Source of the DNA: Streptomyces monomycini
GTDB taxonomy: Bacteria > Actinomycetota > Actinomycetes > Streptomycetales > Streptomycetaceae
Reading direction: 5' to 3'
Assembly (NCBI RefSeq): GCF_022271435.1
Contig: NZ_JAFIQY010000003.1
Location: 248,001 to 312,000, forward strand
Length of the DNA stretch: 64,000 nucleotides
The position numbers were made by a program, and so were the translations under genes. Positions 7,479-17,636 of this stretch are shown here, piece by piece. How positions within the stretch are numbered: position 1 is the first letter of the stretch; each line of letters begins with the position of its first letter. The notes beneath the pieces were generated by a model. That model saw only the letters and a list, made by a program, of their open reading frames with translations, made no database searches and was not told where the DNA came from.

Positions 7479-9110
7479 ATGCGGATGGACCCGGCGGAAG
7501 TGGCACCGGTGCTCGACAGCACGGCCGACCCGGCGTCGGACGCCTGGCGTGCCAACGAGGCCGCCCACCAGGAGCTGGCCGAGGACCTGCGCGCCCGGCT
7601 CGCCGCGGCCCGCCTGGGCGGCGGCGAGAAGGCCAGGGCGCGGCACACCGCGCGCGGCAAGCTGCTGCCCCGGGAGCGGGTGGACGCGCTGCTGGACCCC
7701 GGCTCGCCGTTCCTGGAGCTGGCGCCGCTGGCGGCGGAGGGGATGTACGGCGGGGCCGCGCCGGCCGCGGGCGTGATCGCGGGCGTCGGGCGGGTCTCCG
7801 GCCGCGAGACGGTGATCGTCGCCAACGACGCGACGGTCAAGGGCGGCACGTACTACCCGATGACGGTCAAGAAGCACCTGCGCGCCCAGGAGGTGGCGCT
7901 GGAGAACCGCCTGCCGTGCCTGTACCTGGTCGACTCCGGCGGCGCCTTCCTGCCGATGCAGGACGAGGTCTTCCCCGACCGCGAGCACTTCGGGCGGATC
8001 TTCTACAACCAGGCCCGGATGTCCGGCGCGGGCATCCCGCAGATCGCGGCGGTCCTCGGCTCCTGCACGGCGGGCGGCGCGTACGTCCCGGCGATGAGCG
8101 ACGAGGCCGTGATCGTCCGCAACCAGGGCACGATCTTCCTGGGCGGCCCGCCGCTGGTGAAGGCCGCGACCGGCGAGGTCGTCACGGCCGAGGAGCTGGG
8201 CGGCGGCGAGGTGCACTCCCGTACGTCCGGCGTCACCGACCACCTCGCCGAGGACGACGCGCACGCGCTGCGCATCGTGCGCACCATCGTCGCAACGCTC
8301 GGCGGCCGCGGCCCGCTGCCCTGGACGGTGCGGCCCGCCGAGGAACCCAAGGCCGACCCCGCCGGGCTGTACGGCGCGGTGCCCGCCGACTCCCGTACGC
8401 CTTATGACGTACGGGAGGTCATCGCGCGCGTCGTGGACGGCTCCCGCTTCGCCGAGTTCAAGGCCGAGTACGGCACGACGCTGGTGACCGGCTTCGCGCA
8501 CATCCACGGCCACCCGGTCGGCATCGTCGCCAACAACGGCATCCTGTTCTCCGAGTCCGCCCAGAAGGGCGCGCATTTCATCGAGCTGTGCGACCAGCGC
8601 GGCATCCCGCTGGTCTTCCTCCAGAACATCTCCGGCTTCATGGTCGGCCGCGACTACGAGGCGGGCGGCATCGCCAAGCACGGCGCGAAGATGGTCACGG
8701 CGGTGGCCTGCACCCGCGTCCCCAAGCTGACCGTCGTCATCGGCGGCTCGTACGGCGCGGGCAACTACTCGATGTGCGGCCGGGCCTACTCGCCGCGCTT
8801 CCTGTGGATGTGGCCGAACGCGAAGATCTCGGTGATGGGCGGCGAGCAGGCCGCCTCCGTCCTCGCGACGGTCAAGCGCGACCAGCTGGAGGCACGCGGC
8901 GAGGAGTGGAGCGCCGAGGAGGAGGCCGCCTTCAAGGCCCCGGTCCGCGAGCAGTACGAGACGCAGGGCAGCGCCTACTACGCGACCGCGCGCCTGTGGG
9001 ACGACGGGGTCATCGACCCGCTGGACACCCGCCGGGTGCTGGGACTGGCCCTGACGGCGTGCGGCAACGCGCCGCTGGGCGAGCCGGGCTACGGCGTCTT
9101 CCGGATGTGA
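7479..9110 (+). CDS. mccB: Methylcrotonyl-CoA carboxylase, carboxyltransferase (beta) subunit, 543 aa
   Basis: Carboxyltransferase subunit of a biotin-dependent acyl-CoA carboxylase. Typical blocks are [20 protein letters not shown], the [16 protein letters not shown] segment characteristic of methylcrotonyl-CoA (rather than acetyl/propionyl-CoA) carboxylases, [16 protein letters not shown], and [11 protein letters not shown] plus [16 protein letters not shown] (acyl-CoA and biotin oxyanion loops). ATG 7479 is chosen because AAGGAGG lies 11 nt upstream; the frame opens at GTG 7446. It is first in the mccB-mccA-hmgL-acdH operon for leucine degradation (3-methylcrotonyl-CoA to 3-methylglutaconyl-CoA). 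Confidence 0.92.
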   Translation: MRMDPAEVAPVLDSTADPASDAWRANEAAHQELAEDLRARLAAARLGGGEKARARHTARGKLLPRERVDALLDPGSPFLELAPLAAEGMYGGAAPAAGVIAGVGRVSGRETVIVANDATVKGGTYYPMTVKKHLRAQEVALENRLPCLYLVDSGGAFLPMQDEVFPDREHFGRIFYNQARMSGAGIPQIAAVLGSCTAGGAYVPAMSDEAVIVRNQGTIFLGGPPLVKAATGEVVTAEELGGGEVHSRTSGVTDHLAEDDAHALRIVRTIVATLGGRGPLPWTVRPAEEPKADPAGLYGAVPADSRTPYDVREVIARVVDGSRFAEFKAEYGTTLVTGFAHIHGHPVGIVANNGILFSESAQKGAHFIELCDQRGIPLVFLQNISGFMVGRDYEAGGIAKHGAKMVTAVACTRVPKLTVVIGGSYGAGNYSMCGRAYSPRFLWMWPNAKISVMGGEQAASVLATVKRDQLEARGEEWSAEEEAAFKAPVREQYETQGSAYYATARLWDDGVIDPLDTRRVLGLALTACGNAPLGEPGYGVFRM

Positions 9111-9136
9111 GGGGAGTGCGGGGAGTGAAGGAACAG

Positions 9137-11158
9137 ATGAGCATGTTCGACACCGTCCTGGTCGCCAACCGGGGCGAGATCGCGGTCCGCGTCATCCGGA
9201 CGCTGCGCGCGCTGGGCGTCCGCTCGGTCGCCGTGTTCAGCGACGCGGACGCCGACGCCCGCCATGTCCGCGAGGCCGACACGGCCGTACGGATCGGCCC
9301 GCCGCCGTCCACCGAGAGCTATCTGCACGCGGGCCGCCTGATCGAGGCCGCGCACCGCAGCGGCGCGCAGGCCGTGCATCCCGGGTACGGCTTCCTCGCC
9401 GAGAACACCGCGTTCGCGGCGGCCTGCGCCGACGCCGGGCTGGTCTTCATCGGGCCGTCCGCCGAGGCCATCGAGCTGATGGGCGACAAGATCCGCGCGA
9501 AGGAGACGGTACGGGCGGCCGGGGTGCCGGTCGTGCCCGGCTCCTCCGGGAGCGGGCTGACCGACACGCAACTGGCCGGCTCGGCCCGCGAGATCGGGAT
9601 GCCGGTGCTGCTCAAGCCGTCCGCGGGCGGCGGCGGCAAGGGCATGCGGCTGGTGCGGGACGAGGCGCTGCTGGCCGACGAGATCGCCGCCGCCCGTCGT
9701 GAGGCACGCGGCTCCTTCGGCGACGACACGCTGCTCGTGGAGCGCTGGGTGGACCGCCCGCGGCACATCGAAATCCAGGTGCTGGCGGACGGCCACGGCA
9801 ACGTCGTCCACCTGGGCGAGCGCGAGTGCTCGCTCCAGCGCCGCCACCAGAAGGTGATCGAGGAGGCGCCGTCCGTCCTGCTGGACGAGGCGACGCGGGC
9901 CGCGATGGGCGAGGCGGCCGTGCAGGCCGCGCGCTCGTGCGGCTACCGGGGAGCGGGCACGGTCGAGTTCATCGTGCCGGGCGACGACCCGTCCTCGTAC
10001 TACTTCATGGAGATGAACACCCGCCTCCAGGTCGAACACCCGGTCACCGAGTTCGTCACCGGCCTGGACCTGGTCGAGTGGCAGCTGCGGATCGCGGCCG
10101 GGGAGCCGCTGGCGTTCGGGCAGGACGGCGTGCGCCTGACCGGGCACGCCGTCGAGGCCCGGATCTGCGCCGAAACGGTGTCGGTCAAGGAGGGCGCACG
10201 CGGCTTCCTGCCCTCCGGCGGCACGGTCCTGGCGCTCGCCGAGCCGCAGGGCGACGGGGTGCGCACGGACTCCGGCCTGGCCGAGGGCACCGAGGTCGGC
10301 AGCCTCTACGACCCGATGCTCTCCAAGGTCATCGCATACGGCCCGGACCGCGCGACCGCCCTGCGCAAACTGCGCGCCGCGCTCGCCGAAACGGTGGTGC
10401 TCGGCGTCCCCACCAACACCGGCTTCCTGCGCCGCCTGCTGGCCCACCCGGCCGTCGTGGCGGGCGAGCTGGACACCGGGCTGGTCGAACGGGAGATGGA
10501 CGCGCTGGTGCCTGCCGACGTCCCCGCCGAGGTGTACGCGGCCGCCGCTGCCGTACGGAACGCGGCCCTGGAGCCGGTGCCGGACGGCGGCTGGGTGGAC
10601 CCCTTCGCCGTACCGGACGGCTGGCGGATCGGCGGCCGCCCGGCGCCCGTCACCCACCAGGTCAGGGTGCCCGGCCATGAACCGGTGGCCGCCACCGGCA
10701 CCGGCCACGTCACCGCCGGCCGGGTCCGCGTCACCGTCGGCGGTGTCGTGCACACCTTCCACCGGGCCGGCGACTGGCTCGGCCGGGACGGCGACGCCTG
10801 GCACGTCACGGACCACGACCCGGTCGCCGAGACGCTGCGCGGCGCCGCCGGAGCACACGGCATGGACGCCCTGACCGCGCCGATGCCCGGCACGGTCACC
10901 GTCGTGAAGGTGGCCGTCGGCGACGAAGTGGCCGCCGGGCAGGGGCTGCTGGTCGTCGAGGCGATGAAAATGGAACACGTCATCTCCGCGCCGCACGCCG
11001 GCACGGTCAGCGAGCTGGGCGTCTCCCCCGGCAGCACGGTCGCCATGGACCAGGTGCTCGCCGTCGTCGATCCGCACGAGAGCGGGCCACAGGACCCGAG
11101 CGCCCCGGACCCGAGCGCTCCGCAGCCGTCCGGCCCGACCGAGGAGGCAGCGACATGA
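9137..11158 (+). CDS. mccA: Methylcrotonyl-CoA carboxylase, biotin-carboxylase/BCCP (alpha) subunit, 673 aa
   Basis: It starts with the biotin-carboxylase N-terminus [20 protein letters not shown], has the ATP-grasp loop SAGGGGKGM and the [19 protein letters not shown] block, and ends with a biotinyl domain carrying EAMKMEH (biotinylated K611). The length equals other MCC alpha subunits. AAGGA at 9128-9132 precedes ATG 9137; ATG 9143 is also possible and better spaced. It lies 26 bp after mccB and overlaps hmgL by 4 nt, so the operon is translationally coupled. The last ~20 residues before the stop are Pro/Ser-rich. Confidence 0.92.
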   Translation: MSMFDTVLVANRGEIAVRVIRTLRALGVRSVAVFSDADADARHVREADTAVRIGPPPSTESYLHAGRLIEAAHRSGAQAVHPGYGFLAENTAFAAACADAGLVFIGPSAEAIELMGDKIRAKETVRAAGVPVVPGSSGSGLTDTQLAGSAREIGMPVLLKPSAGGGGKGMRLVRDEALLADEIAAARREARGSFGDDTLLVERWVDRPRHIEIQVLADGHGNVVHLGERECSLQRRHQKVIEEAPSVLLDEATRAAMGEAAVQAARSCGYRGAGTVEFIVPGDDPSSYYFMEMNTRLQVEHPVTEFVTGLDLVEWQLRIAAGEPLAFGQDGVRLTGHAVEARICAETVSVKEGARGFLPSGGTVLALAEPQGDGVRTDSGLAEGTEVGSLYDPMLSKVIAYGPDRATALRKLRAALAETVVLGVPTNTGFLRRLLAHPAVVAGELDTGLVEREMDALVPADVPAEVYAAAAAVRNAALEPVPDGGWVDPFAVPDGWRIGGRPAPVTHQVRVPGHEPVAATGTGHVTAGRVRVTVGGVVHTFHRAGDWLGRDGDAWHVTDHDPVAETLRGAAGAHGMDALTAPMPGTVTVVKVAVGDEVAAGQGLLVVEAMKMEHVISAPHAGTVSELGVSPGSTVAMDQVLAVVDPHESGPQDPSAPDPSAPQPSGPTEEAAT

Positions 11159-12093
11159 CCGCTCCCGGACTCCCCATGCCCGTCCCGGCCCCCGGCCTGC
11201 CGGCCCGGGTCCGTATCCACGAGGTCGGCGCCCGCGACGGCCTGCAGAACGAGTCCGCCGTCGTCCCCACCGAGGTCAAGGCCGAGTTCGTACGCCGCCT
11301 CGTGGACGCCGGGCTGACGACGGTGGAGGCGACCAGCTTCGTGCACCCCAAGTGGGTGCCGCAGCTCGCCGACGCCGAACAGCTCTACCCGATGCTGGCG
11401 GACCTCGACGCGCGGCTGCCCGTCCTCGTCCCCAACGACCGCGGCCTGGACCGCGCGCTGGCCCTCGGCGCCCGCCGCATCGCCGTCTTCGGCAGCGCCA
11501 CGGAGTCGTTCGCCAAGGCCAACCTCAACCGCACGGTCGAGGAATCGCTGGCCATGTTCACCCCGGTGGTCGCCCGCGCGAAGGAGGAGCAGGCGCACGT
11601 CCGCGGCTACCTCTCCATGTGCTTCGGCGACCCCTGGGAGGGCCCGGTGCCGGTCGCGCAGGTCGTGCGCGTCTGCCGCGCCCTGTTGGACATGGGCTGC
11701 GACGAGCTGAGCCTGGGCGACACCATCGGCGTGGCCACCCCCGGCCACGTCCAGGCGCTGCTCGCCGCGCTGAACGAGGCGGGCGTGCCCACCGACCGCC
11801 TCGGCGTGCACTTCCACGACACGTACGGCCAGGCGCTGGCCAACACCCTCGCCGCGCTCCAGCACGGCGTCAGCACCGTCGACGCGTCGGCGGGCGGCCT
11901 CGGCGGCTGCCCGTACGCCAAGAGCGCCACCGGCAACCTCGCCACCGAAGACCTGGTGTGGATGCTGCACGGCCTCGGTATCGAGACCGGGGTCGATCTG
12001 GGCCGGCTCACCGCCACCAGCGTGTGGATGGCCGGACAGCTGGGCCGTCCGAGCCCGTCCCGCACCGTCCGTGCCCTCTCCCACAAGGAGTGA
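11155..12093 (+). CDS. hmgL: Hydroxymethylglutaryl-CoA lyase, 312 aa
   Basis: Cleaves HMG-CoA to acetoacetate and acetyl-CoA, the last step of leucine breakdown. Visible: [15 protein letters not shown] (metal Asp and catalytic Arg), [27 protein letters not shown] (metal His pair), and the active-site cysteine loop [15 protein letters not shown]. It begins with an ATGA overlap on mccA and ends 3 bp before acdH. A methylglutaconyl-CoA hydratase gene is not in this operon and must be elsewhere. Confidence 0.93.
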   Translation: MTAPGLPMPVPAPGLPARVRIHEVGARDGLQNESAVVPTEVKAEFVRRLVDAGLTTVEATSFVHPKWVPQLADAEQLYPMLADLDARLPVLVPNDRGLDRALALGARRIAVFGSATESFAKANLNRTVEESLAMFTPVVARAKEEQAHVRGYLSMCFGDPWEGPVPVAQVVRVCRALLDMGCDELSLGDTIGVATPGHVQALLAALNEAGVPTDRLGVHFHDTYGQALANTLAALQHGVSTVDASAGGLGGCPYAKSATGNLATEDLVWMLHGLGIETGVDLGRLTATSVWMAGQLGRPSPSRTVRALSHKE

Positions 12094-12096
12094 ACG

Positions 12097-13251
12097 ATGT
12101 CCCTGGACCACCGCCTGTCCCCCGAACTCGAAGAACTGCGGCGCACGGTCGAGGCGTTCGCCCACGACGTGGTCGCCCCCAAGATCGGCGAGTTCTACGA
12201 GCAGCACGAGTTCCCGTACGAGATCGTGCGGGACATGGGCCGGATGGGCCTGTTCGGCCTGCCCTTCCCCGAGGAGTACGGCGGCATGGGCGGCGACTAC
12301 CTCGCCCTCGGCGTCGCCCTGGAGGAGCTGGCCCGCGTCGACTCCTCGGTGGCCATCACGCTGGAGGCGGGCGTCTCGCTCGGCGCCATGCCGCTCTTCC
12401 ACTTCGGCACCGAGGAGCAGAAGCGCGAGTGGCTGCCCCGGATGTGTACGGGTGAGGTGCTCGGCGCCTTCGGCCTGACCGAGCCGGACGGCGGCTCGGA
12501 CGCGGGCGCCACCCGCACCACGGCCGTCCGCGACGGCGACGAGTGGGTGATCAACGGCAGCAAGTGCTTCATCACCAATTCCGGTACGGACATCACCGGC
12601 CTGGTCACGGTCACCGCCGTCACCGGCCGCAAGGACGACGGCAGCCCGCTGATCTCCTCGATCATCGTGCCGTCCGGCACCCCGGGCTTCACCGTCGGCG
12701 CCCCGTACTCCAAGGTCGGCTGGAACGCCTCGGACACCCGTGAGCTGTCCTTCTCCGACGTACGGGTCCCGGCCGGCAACCTGCTGGGCACCGAGGGCCG
12801 CGGCTACGCCCAGTTCCTGCGCATCCTGGACGAGGGCCGGATCGCCATCGCGGCGCTGGCCACCGGCCTCGCGCAGGGCTGTGTGGACGAGTCCGTCCGG
12901 TACGCCAAGGACCGGCACGCCTTCGGCCGGCCGATCGGCCACAACCAGGCGATCCAGTTCAAGCTGGCCGACATGGAGATGCGCGCCCACACCTCCCGGC
13001 TGGCCTGGCGGGACGCCGCGTCGCGCCTGGTGCACGGCGAGCCCTTCAAGAAGGAGGCCGCCCTGGCCAAGCTGTACTCCTCCGAGATCGCGGTGGACAA
13101 CGCCCGCGAGGCCACCCAGATCCACGGCGGCTACGGCTTCATGAACGAGTACCCGGTCGCCCGGATGTGGCGCGACTCCAAGATCCTGGAGATCGGCGAG
13201 GGGACGAGCGAGGTGCAGCGGCTGCTGATCGCCCGCGAGCTGGGCGTGTAG
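12097..13251 (+). CDS. acdH: Branched/short-chain acyl-CoA dehydrogenase AcdH, 384 aa
   Basis: An FAD-dependent acyl-CoA dehydrogenase. It has FGLTEPDGGSDAGATRTTA, the GRPIGHNQAIQFKLADM segment, IHGGYGFMNEYPVARMWRD, and the catalytic base in IGEGTSEVQR (E368). That is the short/medium-chain position, unlike the LCAD-type enzyme at 5376-6533. Its place after hmgL fits S. coelicolor acdH (SCO2779, from memory), which acts on isovaleryl-, isobutyryl- and butyryl-CoA. AAGGAG lies just before the ATG. A terminator and hexA, convergent, follow. Confidence 0.9.
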   Translation: MSLDHRLSPELEELRRTVEAFAHDVVAPKIGEFYEQHEFPYEIVRDMGRMGLFGLPFPEEYGGMGGDYLALGVALEELARVDSSVAITLEAGVSLGAMPLFHFGTEEQKREWLPRMCTGEVLGAFGLTEPDGGSDAGATRTTAVRDGDEWVINGSKCFITNSGTDITGLVTVTAVTGRKDDGSPLISSIIVPSGTPGFTVGAPYSKVGWNASDTRELSFSDVRVPAGNLLGTEGRGYAQFLRILDEGRIAIAALATGLAQGCVDESVRYAKDRHAFGRPIGHNQAIQFKLADMEMRAHTSRLAWRDAASRLVHGEPFKKEAALAKLYSSEIAVDNAREATQIHGGYGFMNEYPVARMWRDSKILEIGEGTSEVQRLLIARELGV

Positions 13252-13254
13252 GGC

Positions 13255-13317
13255 GGCTTTCCGTACGGCTTTCCGTACGGCGTTCCCGTCCGAGCTGCCC
13301 CGTACGGCTTTCCGTAC
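13255..13317. repeat. GGCTTTCCGTAC direct repeats at the acdH/hexA junction
   Basis: Exact 12-bp copies occur at 13255-13266, 13267-13278 and 13306-13317, with a degenerate copy at 13279-13290. The tract lies exactly where S. coelicolor carries the des siderophore genes (from memory), so it may mark a rearrangement junction or be simple slippage. Confidence 0.8.
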
Positions 13318-13339
13318 GGCACGTACGCCGCGTACGGCA

Positions 13340-13371
13340 CAGGGCGGGACCGGTGCTCCGGTCCCGCCCTG
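13340..13371. terminator. Bidirectional terminator between acdH and hexA
   Basis: Perfect 14-bp arms CAGGGCGGGACCGG / CCGGTCCCGCCCTG with a TGCT loop lie between two convergent genes, 88 bp after acdH and 20 bp after the hexA stop. Confidence 0.85.
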
Positions 13372-13391
13372 CTGTCGTCGCCGCCGTCAGC

Positions 13392-15005
13392 TCACTTGCG
13401 CCACGGCACCTGCGGGGACCTGTAGTAGTCGAAGCCCATGGCCTCCCAGCGGGGAGCCTGGGACGCCAGCCGGTGCTTGTAGGTGTTCCAGTCGTGCGTG
13501 GACCTCGGTGACCAGCCCAGCTCGGCGATGCCGGGCATCCGCGGGAAGGTCATGTAGTCGAGGTGCTGGTTGGTGGAGAGCGTCTCCGTCCAGATGGGCG
13601 CCTCGACGCCCATAATCGATTTTTGCGGCGCGCCCTTCAGATACGTCGCGGGGTCCCAGTCGTAGGACCGCTGGACCTCGACGTACCCGGCCCACGCCTT
13701 ACCGAGCTTGGTGTCCTTGGTGTACTTCATGTCGAGGTAGGACCGGTCGGCCGGGGAGAGGATGAGGCCGGCGCCCTTCCGGGCGGCCGCCGCGACCTGC
13801 TCCCGCTCCTTGGCGGGGGTCTTGTCGTAGCCCCAGTACTGCACCGCGGCGCCCTTGGCGGGCGTGACGGCGGTCAGCTGGTGCCACCCTATGACCTTCT
13901 TCTTGTACTTCGTCACCAGCGGCTGGACCTTGTTCATGAAGGTCACGTAGTCGGCGTGGCTGGTGGAGTGCGCCTCGTCGCCGCCGATGTGCAGGTACGG
14001 GCCGGGGGTCAGCGCCGCGACCTCACGGAAGACGTCGTCCAGGAACTCGTACGTCACCTTCTTGGGCACGCACAGCGAGCTGAAGCCGACCTCGACGCCG
14101 GTGTAGATCGGCGGCGCGATGTTGTTGCAGTTCAGCTTCGCGTACGAGGCCAGCGCGGCCTGGGTGTGTCCCGGAGTGTCGATCTCGGGGATGACCTCCA
14201 TGTAGCGGCTGGCGGCGTACCGCAGGATCTCGCGGTACTGGGCCTTGGTGTAGTAGCCGCCGGGGCCACCGCCGACCTGGGTGCTGCCGCCGTAGCTGGC
14301 GAGCCGCGGCCAGGAGTTGATCTGGAGCCGCCAGCCCTGGTCGTCGGTGAGGTGCAGATGCAGCTTGTTGTACTTGTACAGCGCAAGCTGATCGATGTAA
14401 CGCTTCAGCTGATCGACCGTGAAGAAGTGTCGGGACACGTCGATCATCCCGCCGCGGTATCCGTACCGCGGGGTGTCCGAGATGGTGCCGCCGGCGACCT
14501 TCCAGGGGCTGTGCTGCTTGCTGCGCTTCTCGACGGACGGCGGCAGCAGCTGGCGCAGGGTCTGCACGCCGTGGAAGAGACCGGCGGGCCGGGCCGCGGT
14601 GATCGTCACCGCGTGCCGGGTGGAGGTGAGGCGGTAGCCCTCGGCGCCGAGCGCCTTGGTGTCCTTGCCGCCCAGGCGCAGCACGATGCCGTCCCGGCCG
14701 TCCTTGCCGGTGACCGGCAGCGGATAGCCGGTGGACGGGCGCAGGAGGTCCGCCAGGTAGCCGGCCACCCGCCGGACCTCGCCGGACGCGCCGGGCACCC
14801 GGATCTGCGTCCGGCCGCCGATCGTGTAGGGGTCCTTGCCGGGCTTGACGGAGGCGGGTGCAGGGATGACCTGGTCGAGGGCTATCGGCTTGGCGTGGCG
14901 GGCGGACGGGCTGCCGCGGTCGGCCGCGGCGGACTGCGCCCCGGCCGTCGACAGGCCGGTCGCCGCCACCAGCAGCAGCGAGCAGAACAGTCTGCTTCGT
15001 CTCAC
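13392..15005 (-). CDS. hexA: Secreted beta-N-acetylhexosaminidase, GH20, 537 aa
   Basis: Removes terminal N-acetylglucosamine from chito-oligosaccharides outside the cell. Signal peptide at residues 1-28 (RRSRLF, a hydrophobic stretch, then AGAQSAAA). GH20b-like N-domain to ~residue 175, then the catalytic barrel with RGGMIDVSRHFF, LHLHLTDDQGWRLQI, EVIPEIDTPGHTQAA and the catalytic pair in HIGGDEAH (D343, E344). No carbohydrate-binding module is present. It diverges from a small conserved gene and converges on acdH. The product GlcNAc would feed the same amino-sugar pool as the nearby GlmS. Confidence 0.93.
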   Translation of the reverse strand: MRRSRLFCSLLLVAATGLSTAGAQSAAADRGSPSARHAKPIALDQVIPAPASVKPGKDPYTIGGRTQIRVPGASGEVRRVAGYLADLLRPSTGYPLPVTGKDGRDGIVLRLGGKDTKALGAEGYRLTSTRHAVTITAARPAGLFHGVQTLRQLLPPSVEKRSKQHSPWKVAGGTISDTPRYGYRGGMIDVSRHFFTVDQLKRYIDQLALYKYNKLHLHLTDDQGWRLQINSWPRLASYGGSTQVGGGPGGYYTKAQYREILRYAASRYMEVIPEIDTPGHTQAALASYAKLNCNNIAPPIYTGVEVGFSSLCVPKKVTYEFLDDVFREVAALTPGPYLHIGGDEAHSTSHADYVTFMNKVQPLVTKYKKKVIGWHQLTAVTPAKGAAVQYWGYDKTPAKEREQVAAAARKGAGLILSPADRSYLDMKYTKDTKLGKAWAGYVEVQRSYDWDPATYLKGAPQKSIMGVEAPIWTETLSTNQHLDYMTFPRMPGIAELGWSPRSTHDWNTYKHRLASQAPRWEAMGFDYYRSPQVPWRK

Positions 15006-15105
15006 GAGATTCCCTTCGGTGGGCTCATCGTGCAGGGCCGTGCGTGGACGTCGTACGTGGCATGGAGCAACCGAACGTCAACATTGAGTACCGCGCGCCC
15101 CCCTA

Positions 15106-15125
15106 GTGGTCAAGGTGGACACCAC
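15106..15125. promoter_or_regulatory. Imperfect inverted repeat upstream of hexA
   Basis: GTGGT and ACCAC flank a 10-bp spacer about 100 bp before the hexA start. The left part, AGTGGTC, equals a half-site of the DasR-binding dre motif, but the right half matches poorly. DasR control of hexA is plausible from the substrate but not shown by this site alone. Confidence 0.25.
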
Positions 15126-15127
15126 GT

Positions 15128-15484
15128 GTGGAGCCATTCGGCGTGTCGCTTGCCCGATATCGGGCAGATTTCTTGCGTAACTCGTTGCGACCCATCAGTA
15201 TTCATCGGGTGCTCGATCGCCGTTCGCCCCATGAGGACCTCGTCGACCACCTGGTGCGCAGCACGCCGCTACAGCGCGGTGAGGCCGCCCGGGTGGTGCT
15301 CGACGTTCTCGCGTACTTCGACGAGACGACCGAGGACTACGTCCGCAGACGCCACCGGGAGCTGCAGTCGCAGGGACTGCGCAACGAGGCGATCTTCGAA
15401 CGCATCGGCCAGGAGCTGCCGCACCGCGCGGTCCGCCCACCCGAGCTCTCGGCGCGCCAGCTGCGCCGCCTCGTCTACGGCTGA
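15128..15484 (+). CDS. Conserved hypothetical protein, up to 118 aa
   Basis: A small, charged, helical protein. Its core (LVDHLVRSTPLQRGEAARVV, YFDETTEDYVRRRHRELQ, then PPELSARQLRRLVYG) is conserved between hexA and glmS in Streptomyces as I recall. No domain with known function is recognised. The start is uncertain: GTG 15128 is the longest, but the conserved part begins near residue 26, so GTG 15212 or TTG codons in between could be used; no clear ribosome site helps. It runs in the same direction as glmS, 72 bp ahead of it. Confidence 0.55.
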   Translation: MEPFGVSLARYRADFLRNSLRPISIHRVLDRRSPHEDLVDHLVRSTPLQRGEAARVVLDVLAYFDETTEDYVRRRHRELQSQGLRNEAIFERIGQELPHRAVRPPELSARQLRRLVYG

Positions 15485-15556
15485 ACCGGCCGAGCACGCC
15501 GGCGCGCGCCGCATCGTGCGCCACTTGTCCAACTGCCTGACCGGGAGGGTCACCAC

Positions 15557-17386
15557 ATGTGCGGGATCGTCGGCTACATCGGTAAGCGGGACGTGGCTCC
15601 GCTGCTCCTCGAAGGACTGCAGCGACTGGAGTACCGCGGGTACGACTCCGCCGGTATCGCCATCCACGCCAAGGGCACCGGCAAGGCCGCCGGCGGCCTG
15701 AAGACCGCCAAGGCCAAGGGCCGCGTCCGCGAGCTGGAGTCCCGCCTGCCCAAGCGCTTCGCGGGCACCGCCGGCATCGCCCACACCCGCTGGGCCACCC
15801 ACGGCGCCCCGACCGACGAGAACGCGCACCCGCACGTCGACACCGAGGGCAAGGTCGCCGTCGTCCACAACGGCATCATCGACAACGCCGACGAGCTGCG
15901 CGCCAAGCTCACCGCCGACGGCGTCGAGTTCGTCTCCGAGACCGACACCGAGGTGCTGGCCCACCTGATCGGCCGCTCCCAGGCGCCGACCCTGGAGGAG
16001 CAGGTCCGCGAGGCCCTGCGGGTCATCGAGGGCACGTACGGCATCGCCGTGCTGCACGCCGACTTCCCCGAGCGCATCGTCGTGGCCCGCAACGGCTCGC
16101 CGGTCGTCCTGGGCATCGGCGAGAAGGAGATGTTCGTCTCCTCCGACGTCGCCGCGCTGGTCTCGCACACCCGCCAGGTCGTCACCCTCGACGACGGCGA
16201 GATGGCCACCATCAAGGCCGACGACTACCGCACGTACACCACCGAGGGCTCGCACACCTCGGCCCAGCCGACCACCGTGGAGTGGGAGGCCGAGTCGTAC
16301 GACATGGGCGGCCACGACACGTACATGCACAAGGAGATCAGCGAGCAGGCCGACGCGGTGGACCGCGTGCTGCGCGGGCGCATCGACGACCGCTTCTCCA
16401 CCGTGCACCTGGGCGGTCTGAACCTGGACCCGCGCGAGGCGCGTGCCATCCGCCGGGTCAAGATCCTGGGCTGCGGCACCTCGTACCACGCGGGCCAGAT
16501 CGGCGCCCAGATGATCGAGGAGCTGGCCCGTATCCCCTCGGACGCCGAGCCGGCCTCCGAGTTCCGCTACCGCAACCCGGTCGTGGACCCCGACACCCTC
16601 TACATCGCGGTCTCGCAGTCCGGTGAGACCTACGACGTACTGGCGGCGGTGCAGGAGCTCAAGCGCAAGGGCGCGCGCGTCCTGGGCGTGGTGAACGTGG
16701 TCGGCTCGGCGATCGCCCGGGAGACCCACGGCGGCGTGTACGTGCACGCGGGCCCCGAGGTCTGCGTGGTCTCCACCAAGTGCTTCACCAACACCGTGGT
16801 CGCCTTCGGCCTGCTGGCGCTGCACCTGGGCCGTATCCGCGACCTGTCCGTCGCCGACGGCAAGCGGATCATCGAGGGCCTGCGCCAGCTGCCCGGCCAG
16901 ATCCAGGAGATCCTGGAGACGGAGGACGAGATCAAGAAGCTGGCGGCGGAGTACGCGGACGCCAGGTCGATGATGTTCATCGGCCGGGTGCGCGGCTACC
17001 CGGTCGCCCGCGAGGCCTCCCTCAAGCTCAAGGAGATCTCCTACATCCACGCCGAGGCGTACCCGGCGTCCGAGCTGAAGCACGGTCCGCTGGCGCTCAT
17101 CGAGCCCGCCATGCCGACCGTGGCGATCGTCCCGGACGACGACCTGCTGGAGAAGAACCGCGCCGCGCTGGAGGAGATCAAGGCCCGCAGCGGCCGCATC
17201 CTGGCCGTCGCGCACCAGAAGCAGGACAAGGCCGACCACACCATCATCGTGCCGAAGAACGAGAACGAGCTGGACCCGATCCTGATGGGCATCCCGCTCC
17301 AGCTGCTGGCCTACCACGTGGCGCTGGCCATGGGCCGGGACATCGACAAGCCGCGGAACCTGGCGAAGTCGGTCACGGTCGAGTAG
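15557..17386 (+). CDS. glmS: Glutamine-fructose-6-phosphate aminotransferase (isomerising), 609 aa
   Basis: Makes glucosamine-6-phosphate for peptidoglycan from fructose-6-phosphate and glutamine. It begins MCGIVGYIGKRDVAP with the nucleophile Cys directly after Met. The glutaminase domain has HTRWATHGAPTDENAHPH and HNGIIDN; the two SIS domains show GCGTSYHAGQIG and SQSGETYDVL; the end AKSVTVE is typical. The GGGAGGG ribosome site lies just before ATG 15557. Some Streptomyces carry two glmS genes; this one corresponds by neighbourhood to SCO2789 (from memory). Two strong hairpins follow about 180 bp downstream. Confidence 0.95.
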   Translation: MCGIVGYIGKRDVAPLLLEGLQRLEYRGYDSAGIAIHAKGTGKAAGGLKTAKAKGRVRELESRLPKRFAGTAGIAHTRWATHGAPTDENAHPHVDTEGKVAVVHNGIIDNADELRAKLTADGVEFVSETDTEVLAHLIGRSQAPTLEEQVREALRVIEGTYGIAVLHADFPERIVVARNGSPVVLGIGEKEMFVSSDVAALVSHTRQVVTLDDGEMATIKADDYRTYTTEGSHTSAQPTTVEWEAESYDMGGHDTYMHKEISEQADAVDRVLRGRIDDRFSTVHLGGLNLDPREARAIRRVKILGCGTSYHAGQIGAQMIEELARIPSDAEPASEFRYRNPVVDPDTLYIAVSQSGETYDVLAAVQELKRKGARVLGVVNVVGSAIARETHGGVYVHAGPEVCVVSTKCFTNTVVAFGLLALHLGRIRDLSVADGKRIIEGLRQLPGQIQEILETEDEIKKLAAEYADARSMMFIGRVRGYPVAREASLKLKEISYIHAEAYPASELKHGPLALIEPAMPTVAIVPDDDLLEKNRAALEEIKARSGRILAVAHQKQDKADHTIIVPKNENELDPILMGIPLQLLAYHVALAMGRDIDKPRNLAKSVTVE

Positions 17387-17568
17387 CCGGCCGGGGGCGG
17401 GGGCTGTCTGGGAGCGGGGACTGCCCCGGGGGCCGGTGAGTGTCCGGGGGCTGTCCCGGAAGGAGTCGCCCGCGGGTGGGTGGCCGTCCCGGGGGCGAGT
17501 GAACCGCCCGCCGGTCAATGACCGCCCGCGGCCGTGGGGTCCTGTCCACCTCGCGGCCGCGGGTGTCC

Positions 17569-17613
17569 GTCCGGGTGACGGGCGGCCGGTGGGGAGCCGC
17601 CCGTCACCCGGAC
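17569..17613. terminator. Perfect 18-bp hairpin downstream of glmS
   Basis: Arms 17569-17586 (GTCCGGGTGACGGGCGGC) and 17596-17613 are perfectly complementary with a 9-nt loop. It lies 183 bp after the glmS stop. It is strong enough to stop transcription from both sides; no U-tract follows. Confidence 0.75.
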
Positions 17614-17636
17614 GATGCGCTTTCGAGGGGGCGGGA

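Noticed and set aside
15105..15125. DasR dre site in front of hexA
   Set aside because: Only the left half AGTGGTC matches; the right half fails, so it is kept only as a low-confidence inverted repeat.
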